The translations under genes were made by a program, and so were the position numbers. 61,485 nt of DNA from NCBI GenBank assembly GCA_017472695.1, contig JAFUOQ010000032.1:1-61485 (forward strand), written 5' to 3'. Positions 56,811 through 61,485 of the stretch are shown here, piece after piece (positions within the stretch are counted from its first letter, which is position 1; each line of letters opens with the position of its first letter). The notes under the pieces are model-generated. The model was given only the letters and a program-made list of their open reading frames with translations. It did not search any database and was not told where the DNA came from. Origin of the DNA: Clostridia bacterium (GTDB lineage Bacteria > Bacillota > Clostridia > Oscillospirales > CAG-272).

Positions 56811-59495
56811 ATGAAGAAAAAGTCACTATTATCAGTGTTACTTCTTCTTTTGATTGCCGTTTTTGCATTCTCTCTTATGTCGTGTGATGATGAAACTATC
56901 ACGCTTGAGTCATTGCAAAACGAATACGGAATCGTTGCCCAAGGTGGTGGCTTTGAAGAAGGCTCAACATTAGTAAGCAATGAAATCGCTACGACAACAG
57001 AAGAAGCAACAGAAGTTCTTGAGGCAATAGCTAATCAAGACTACAACAAAGAAGGAAACGTATATATTTTTGACATTTATGTAACCAAAGGTGGCTCAAA
57101 GGTTCAACCTAATGGAAAGGTAAAGGTTTCTGTGCCTATACCTAATGTAGAGGTTGATAGCTACCTTGTGTTCCACATTAAGGCAGATAATTCGATAGAA
57201 AGCCTTGTTTCTACTGTGGCTGACGGAAAGCTATCATTTGAAACAAGCAGCTTTTCCTATTTCATAATAGCGGAAGTGGCTCCTGCCGAACACGTACATA
57301 ACTATGTGTGGGTTGAAGGAACAGCTTCAACCTGTACCGAGGAAGGTATAGCACCACACTATTATTGTGATGGTTGTGAAAAGAATTTTGACGAAAATTA
57401 CGGTGAAATTACTTCTGTAACACTAGAAAAAGCATCTCACAAATATGGAGCAATGTACTATGCGAACACTCCAAATTTCTGGGAGGATGGAAACATTGCT
57501 TACTATCAATGCTCTGAATGTGAAAAGTATTTCGACGAGGAATATAACGAGGTTGAAAGCGTTGTTATTCCTAAACGTTCAACCAATCTCTCCATTTGCG
57601 TAAACGGAGAGCCGACAGCTCTTGTGCTTGAAGAACAAAAAGAAAGTCACATTAGCTGGACACTTGAAGGTCTTTCTGTTACCAAAGGCGACGTTATTAC
57701 AATTTGTCAAACCGATAATGATGAAATTAGTTATAATTATTTTGGTGGTGGCAACGTTGATGATGACGGAAAGATACTTACCACGGCAGATGCGGCAAAC
57801 TTATCTCTTTATGCAACACCTAACGGACTTATGCTAACAATAGACGGATATAAGTACGAAGGCGTTGTTATTGAAATTAACGGAGAGCAGTATCCAATGC
57901 ATTATGTTGCTTATCCAGACGAAACAATGACTTATATTTACGGCTACGTGAATTTTGCTGTAGGTGATAAATTCGTTATTGTTGATAACGTAAGCGGTAC
58001 TGTTTACGATTACGACGACCTTGATCCCGTTTTCGCTTGGGATACTTGGGATTTCCACCGTGGTGATAACGGAGAATTCGTGATTGATTATGATGCACGC
58101 TATGGAATTGAATTTGATGACGGTGGCAACAAGAAGATTTATATCAACAAGACATTTGCTCCTCTCGACGGAAGCTCATATGAGTTAACCTTTGAGAATA
58201 CCGACACCGAAGCAGTAGAACTCGATCAAATGCAAATTCCTTCAAATACCGAAGGATATGACGAGCTCTTATGGTACATAGCTCACAAGGATGTAGTAAA
58301 CAACGAGGATATCGTTTCCTATATCAATGAAAAGGGCTTATATGTGTATGTTGTCAAGCTTCAGTTGGAAGAAGGAATGAAGTTTAATATCAAAAACCTT
58401 ACAGCAAACAGTGTTATAAATGCAGACCACCTTGTAGAAGTATATACAGATAGCGAATGCATAACCAAGGATGGCGATTATATTAAGGTTTTAGCAAGTG
58501 GCTATTATTCCATCGTTTATATGCCTTGCTGTAACGGTTTTATGATAGAAGAAGTAGAAAATCCTGCCGATGTTTATATGTATCTTGACGGCGAGTTTAT
58601 TCCACTTCTGAAGGATGCAGATGGTGTTGTAGCCTACGAGGGTTTTGTAGCAGATACAAGCGCAAACATTATGTTTACGGATAACACCTATACAACATAT
58701 CTTCCTATTACGCTTGACAGCCAAACGAACAGTTCTATTGCTCACGTGCTTGAATACAGTGGTATGAGTATGCTGTTCTTTGATAAGGCAGGCACTTATA
58801 ATCTCACCTATAATGTAGAAACAGGTGTTCTTTCAATTGTTTCCGTCGGTGGAGACGACGATCAAGGCGATGGCTCGGAGGATAATCCTTCTGTTACTTA
58901 TAGCTATATTTTAAGTGTTGTGGATTCTACATACGGCAACCAAGGAAAAACACTTACGGTAGATCCCACAAACCCCACAGAATATTGCTATAAAGGTATT
59001 GTTATAGCCGCTAATAGCTATATGACGGTTACCGCTTTCGGCTCGGACAATTCTAATACGACTTATTATACGCTTTCGGATACTGATGCTTCGGTCGCAA
59101 CAACGATAAGTACGTTGATAATGCTCCATAAGACAGGAACGTTTGATGTTTACTTTAATACGCAAACGAAAACAGTCAGAGTTGTTTACGTAGGAGAAGC
59201 CAACACAACGACTACGCTACCTAAGGATATTTATATAAGCTATGACAATATTCTTACACTTGTCGAAAACACTGAAAATCCTGACGAGCTTTGTTATCTC
59301 GGTCTTGTAATGGAAGCGTGGGATGATTGCAGAATTCGTGACACGGACAACAACTATATTGCCGACATAACTCTTGCAACAGGCATGACGGGAGTAACGA
59401 CAAACGGTTCAGCGATTGCTTTTCAAGTAGACGGAACGTTTAATATCTATATCAACAAGACTACGCACGAGGTAAGAATTGTTGCGGCAAGTTAA
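56811..59495 (+). CDS. Large lipoprotein of unknown function
   Basis: An 894-aa lipoprotein. Signal peptide with lipobox LMSC (C25). Residues about 60-160 are beta-rich (VYIFDIYVTKGGSKVQPNGKVKVSVPI). His/Cys segments follow (HVHNYVWVEGTASTCTEEG, YYCDGCEKNF, YQCSECEKYF), like those of the upstream surface protein. Later come at least three related beta-modules (TLTVDPTNPTEYCYKGIVI and LVENTENPDELCYLGLVM). AGGAGG precedes the ATG and it follows the surface protein by 61 bases, so both are products of one operon and may act together at the cell surface. Confidence 0.83.
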   Translation: MKKKSLLSVLLLLLIAVFAFSLMSCDDETITLESLQNEYGIVAQGGGFEEGSTLVSNEIATTTEEATEVLEAIANQDYNKEGNVYIFDIYVTKGGSKVQPNGKVKVSVPIPNVEVDSYLVFHIKADNSIESLVSTVADGKLSFETSSFSYFIIAEVAPAEHVHNYVWVEGTASTCTEEGIAPHYYCDGCEKNFDENYGEITSVTLEKASHKYGAMYYANTPNFWEDGNIAYYQCSECEKYFDEEYNEVESVVIPKRSTNLSICVNGEPTALVLEEQKESHISWTLEGLSVTKGDVITICQTDNDEISYNYFGGGNVDDDGKILTTADAANLSLYATPNGLMLTIDGYKYEGVVIEINGEQYPMHYVAYPDETMTYIYGYVNFAVGDKFVIVDNVSGTVYDYDDLDPVFAWDTWDFHRGDNGEFVIDYDARYGIEFDDGGNKKIYINKTFAPLDGSSYELTFENTDTEAVELDQMQIPSNTEGYDELLWYIAHKDVVNNEDIVSYINEKGLYVYVVKLQLEEGMKFNIKNLTANSVINADHLVEVYTDSECITKDGDYIKVLASGYYSIVYMPCCNGFMIEEVENPADVYMYLDGEFIPLLKDADGVVAYEGFVADTSANIMFTDNTYTTYLPITLDSQTNSSIAHVLEYSGMSMLFFDKAGTYNLTYNVETGVLSIVSVGGDDDQGDGSEDNPSVTYSYILSVVDSTYGNQGKTLTVDPTNPTEYCYKGIVIAANSYMTVTAFGSDNSNTTYYTLSDTDASVATTISTLIMLHKTGTFDVYFNTQTKTVRVVYVGEANTTTTLPKDIYISYDNILTLVENTENPDELCYLGLVMEAWDDCRIRDTDNNYIADITLATGMTGVTTNGSAIAFQVDGTFNIYINKTTHEVRIVAAS

Positions 59496-59497
59496 TT

Positions 59498-59529
59498 AAA
59501 AATGGTGAGCTTCGACTCACCATTTTTAT
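59498..59529 (+). terminator. Rho-independent terminator
   Basis: AATGGTGAG-CTTCGA-CTCACCATT followed by TTT directly after the lipoprotein stop. Confidence 0.88.
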
Positions 59530-60168
59530 TGTATAACGAAAACCACGCGATGGTCGCGTGGTTCAAGAAGGCTAAAGCTGGTGAGGAGAAAATAAAACTC
59601 CTAATGTGATATAATGGAAGCGCGAGTCGTCAACTTGAACATAAAGCAAAAAAACACCATACCAAATGGTATAGTGCTTTTTATGGTCGAGATGACAGGA
59701 TGACTTCGCAACAAGTTGCTCGTAACACCTCACGTGGTGCCAGTGAGCGAGCTCCCCACACTCACGTGGGCTAGGCGAACCTGATTTTGCTAACGCAAAA
59801 GGCAGGTTTTACCGTCACCACAGAAAATAAAAATGACCCACTCAAATGAGTAGGTCATTTTTATGGTCGCAATGAGCCAACCCCAGTTGAACACCCTATG
59901 AAAAAGTGTGATAAACCTTTACGGCAAAAGGGGTTTTGGGACTTTTTTGAAAGGCGAAATTTTTGAGAAAAATGTAAAATCACATACCAAAACGACCTCA
60001 AAAATGGCACTTTTTGAAATTTGAGATTTTTATTTTAAGGGTGCAAAGACACAGATTTCAAGAGTGCAAAAAAGTAAAATTAAAGTTGCACTCTTTTGAT
60101 TGAAAATCAGCAGATGTGCTGAAAATTTGGCACTACTGCTTTGAGAGGAATAAATTGCTCAAATGAGA
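59530..60168. repeat. Cluster of hairpins and tRNA-tail modules, no gene
   Basis: A perfect hairpin AACCACGCGA-TGG-TCGCGTGGTT lies at 59541-59563. On the minus strand TCCTGTCATCTCGACCA (59684-59700), a tRNA-Pro 3' tail without a body, is followed by a terminator-like hairpin. The core GTGAGCGAGCTCCC (59743-59756) matches the repeats near tRNA-Leu. A further tail GGCTCATTGCGACCA (near 59864) is followed by the hairpin TGACCCACTC...GAGTAGGTCA. The remainder to 60168 is AT-rich without coding signs. Confidence 0.6.
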
Positions 60169-60197
60169 TTGTATAAGAAAAGATTTTATGATATAAT
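60169..60197 (+). promoter_or_regulatory. Promoter of the GH43-like gene
   Basis: TTGTAT (60169-60174), 17 bases and TATAAT (60192-60197), 46 bases before the start. Confidence 0.6.
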
Positions 60198-60243
60198 AAA
60201 ATATCAGTTAATCAATTAAAGAAGAAAGGTATGTATCAGTGAT

Positions 60244-61158
60244 ATGAAAAATTACGACATCCATATTCGTGACCCATTTGTTATATTTGAAAACGGACGA
60301 TACTATATGTATGGAACACGGGGCAAAAATTATGGCATATGTGTTGGAGGCTTTGACGTTTACGAATCGTCTGACCTCGTTTGTTGGAGTGAACCAAGGC
60401 AATGCTTTGATTCGGCAAAATTCAATATGAATACGGGGGCAAACTGGGCACCCGAAGTGCATAAATACAACGGAAAATATTATATGCTTGCTTCGTTTCC
60501 AACTAAAAATGAAATGTTTGGAACATACATTTTGAAATCAAGCAGTCCCCTCGGCCCCTTTGAACCACTGACGGGGGATGCAATAACCCCACACGAGCAG
60601 AGCTGCATTGATGGAACTCTGTTTGTAAATGACGGTATTCCTTACATATTTTACTCACACGATTGGCCTGATAATTATGTTGCAGACGAGGGTGCGTATG
60701 TTGGTGAGATCTGTGCAGCACAACTGAGTGCTGATCTTACTCAAATTGTTGGAGAGCCGTGGGTTGTTTTCGCATCAAACGAATCGCTTATTTCCAAGGC
60801 AACCCCTGACCACAATGTTCTCAATGGTCAAAATTGCGTGCGTTACGGCTCGGATGCGCCTTTCGTACAAAAGCTGTCCGACGGCTCATTACTTCTTACG
60901 TGGTCACCGTATTTGAATGACAACTACGTCGTTTTAAGCGCCGTTTCCCAAAATGGAAATATTAAAGGACCTTGGAAACATATTACCGAGATGCTATTTG
61001 ATAAAGACGGAGGACATGCAATGTTTTTTGATACTCGTGACGGAAAGCGCTGTATGTGCCTTCATTCACCGGAACGAAAAATGTTTGAGCGTGCTCATTT
61101 TTTTGAGGTGAAAGAGATAGACGGTCTGCTTCATGTTATCAAAGAGCTTGAAGTTTAA
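60244..61158 (+). CDS. GH43-like glycoside hydrolase (five-bladed propeller), cytosolic
   Basis: A 304-aa protein of the GH43/arabinanase-like fold. Conserved Asp is in HIRDPFVIFENGRYYMYGT, then NTGANWAPEVHKYNGKYYMLAS and SCIDGTLFVNDGIPYIFYSHDW. The usual third acidic residue is an aspartate here (GSDAPFVQKLSDGSLLLTWS) rather than glutamate, as in some subfamilies. No signal peptide, so it likely trims imported arabino- or xylo-oligosaccharides. AAAGG lies 12 bases before the ATG. It stands alone. Confidence 0.88.
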   Translation: MKNYDIHIRDPFVIFENGRYYMYGTRGKNYGICVGGFDVYESSDLVCWSEPRQCFDSAKFNMNTGANWAPEVHKYNGKYYMLASFPTKNEMFGTYILKSSSPLGPFEPLTGDAITPHEQSCIDGTLFVNDGIPYIFYSHDWPDNYVADEGAYVGEICAAQLSADLTQIVGEPWVVFASNESLISKATPDHNVLNGQNCVRYGSDAPFVQKLSDGSLLLTWSPYLNDNYVVLSAVSQNGNIKGPWKHITEMLFDKDGGHAMFFDTRDGKRCMCLHSPERKMFERAHFFEVKEIDGLLHVIKELEV

Positions 61159-61206
61159 TAGCTCGAAACTGAAAAAGCTTTAATAAGTATCAAAAATAAT
61201 GAAAAT

Positions 61207-61239
61207 GAAAAAGACTACTCTAAAAAAGTAGTCTTTTTC
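61207..61239 (+). terminator. Rho-independent terminator
   Basis: AAAAAGACTAC-TCTAAAAAA-GTAGTCTTTTT, about 50 bases after the GH43-like gene. Confidence 0.85.
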
Positions 61240-61344
61240 AAATCTCAAATTTTTATATAGGCTTATTATGAGCAAGGAAGTAAAAAGGTTGCGTGAGTAT
61301 TTAAAAAAACATTGAATTTGACAGAAAAAGCGAGTGCTAATTTT

Positions 61345-61369
61345 TGAAGTGAACCCAAAAGTTTAGACA
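61345..61369. repeat. IS3-family terminal inverted repeat (end of right copy)
   Basis: TGAAGTGAACCC then AAAAGTTTAGACA, the same 25 bases as 115-139 in reverse orientation. It marks the edge of the right IS copy. Confidence 0.8.
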
Positions 61370-61380
61370 AAAATTAAATA

Positions 61381-61485
61381 TTAAATTGATTGTGAATGAG
61401 TTCTGTATTGCACAGGGCTCATTCCTTTTAATTTCATTGAAATTCTTTCATTGTTGTAGTAATGTATGTATTCTTCCAACTTTTC
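61381..61485 (-). mobile_element. IS3-family transposase, C-terminal end (partial)
   Basis: 34 codons and the stop of an IS3/IS150-type transposase on the minus strand (KLEEYIHYYNNERIS then KGMSPVQYRTHSQ). It differs from the copy at 3-104 at three residues, so these are two related but separate insertions. The rest lies outside the window. Confidence 0.88.

Noticed and set aside
61269-61316. Short plus-strand frame MSKEVKRLREYLKKH before the right IS
   Set aside because: Fifteen codons with no recognisable ribosome site and next to an IS edge; too short to support a call.

Overview
The window is a low-GC, strictly anaerobic Bacillota (Clostridia) chromosome segment, most likely from an uncultured gut-type lineage. 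This rests on the miaB-ylbF-mutS-mutL-tgt housekeeping order, AGGAGG-type ribosome sites, TTGACA/TATAAT promoters, flavodiiron protein plus rubredoxin oxygen defence, and BadF/HgdB-type low-potential enzymes. The exact genus cannot be fixed from sequence alone. Both ends fall inside the 3' part of the same IS3-family insertion sequence, in inverted orientation.

Layout: 0-2 kb holds an IS end, an XRE regulator with a glycine-pentad repeat tail, a tRNA-Leu(GAG) followed by two degenerate tRNA-tail/terminator repeats, and a small membrane protein. 2.1-10.8 kb is miaB-ylbF-mutS-mutL-tgt and a frameshifted polysaccharide deacetylase. 10.8-18.7 kb (minus strand) is a DUF11 protein and a complete F1Fo ATP synthase operon (atpI-B-E-F-H-A-G-D-C plus DUF6440). 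Its c subunit carries a two-carboxylate Na+-type ion site, and its epsilon subunit lacks the C-terminal helices. 18.8-32 kb holds a PepD dipeptidase, a lipoprotein, a galacturonate pathway (uxaB-uxaA-uxaC diverging from a GH4 alpha-galacturonidase), a 5'-nucleotidase, an aminotransferase and a serine hydrolase. 32-34.2 kb is flavodiiron protein, ZIP transporter and rubredoxin.

34.8-42 kb is the most interesting metabolic locus. It is a minus-strand operon of a long-chain-acyl adenylation/carrier/thioester-reductase enzyme (carboxylic acid reductase-like), a 974-aa double BadF ATPase/DUF2229 protein and a 420-aa HgdB-like protein. The last two resemble the benzoyl-CoA reductase/2-hydroxyacyl-CoA dehydratase-type proteins tied to anaerobic plasmalogen synthesis, so an ether/vinyl-ether lipid or fatty-aldehyde pathway is proposed.

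44.6-50.7 kb is an accessory island bounded by 113-bp direct repeats. It holds an HTH-DUF3990 (ADP-ribosyltransferase-fold) gene with a partner, an XRE regulator, and a GNAT-HIT-PP2C-unknown-P-loop kinase run that ends in a frameshifted gene and a truncated gene. 50.8-59.5 kb has a seven-helix membrane LuxR regulator followed, across a tandem 18-bp repeat placed just upstream of a weak promoter, by an operon for a small protein, a 1432-aa surface protein of mosaic base composition and an 894-aa lipoprotein. 59.5-61.5 kb has more tRNA-tail modules, a GH43-like enzyme and the second IS end. No CRISPR array, rRNA or recognisable prophage was seen.
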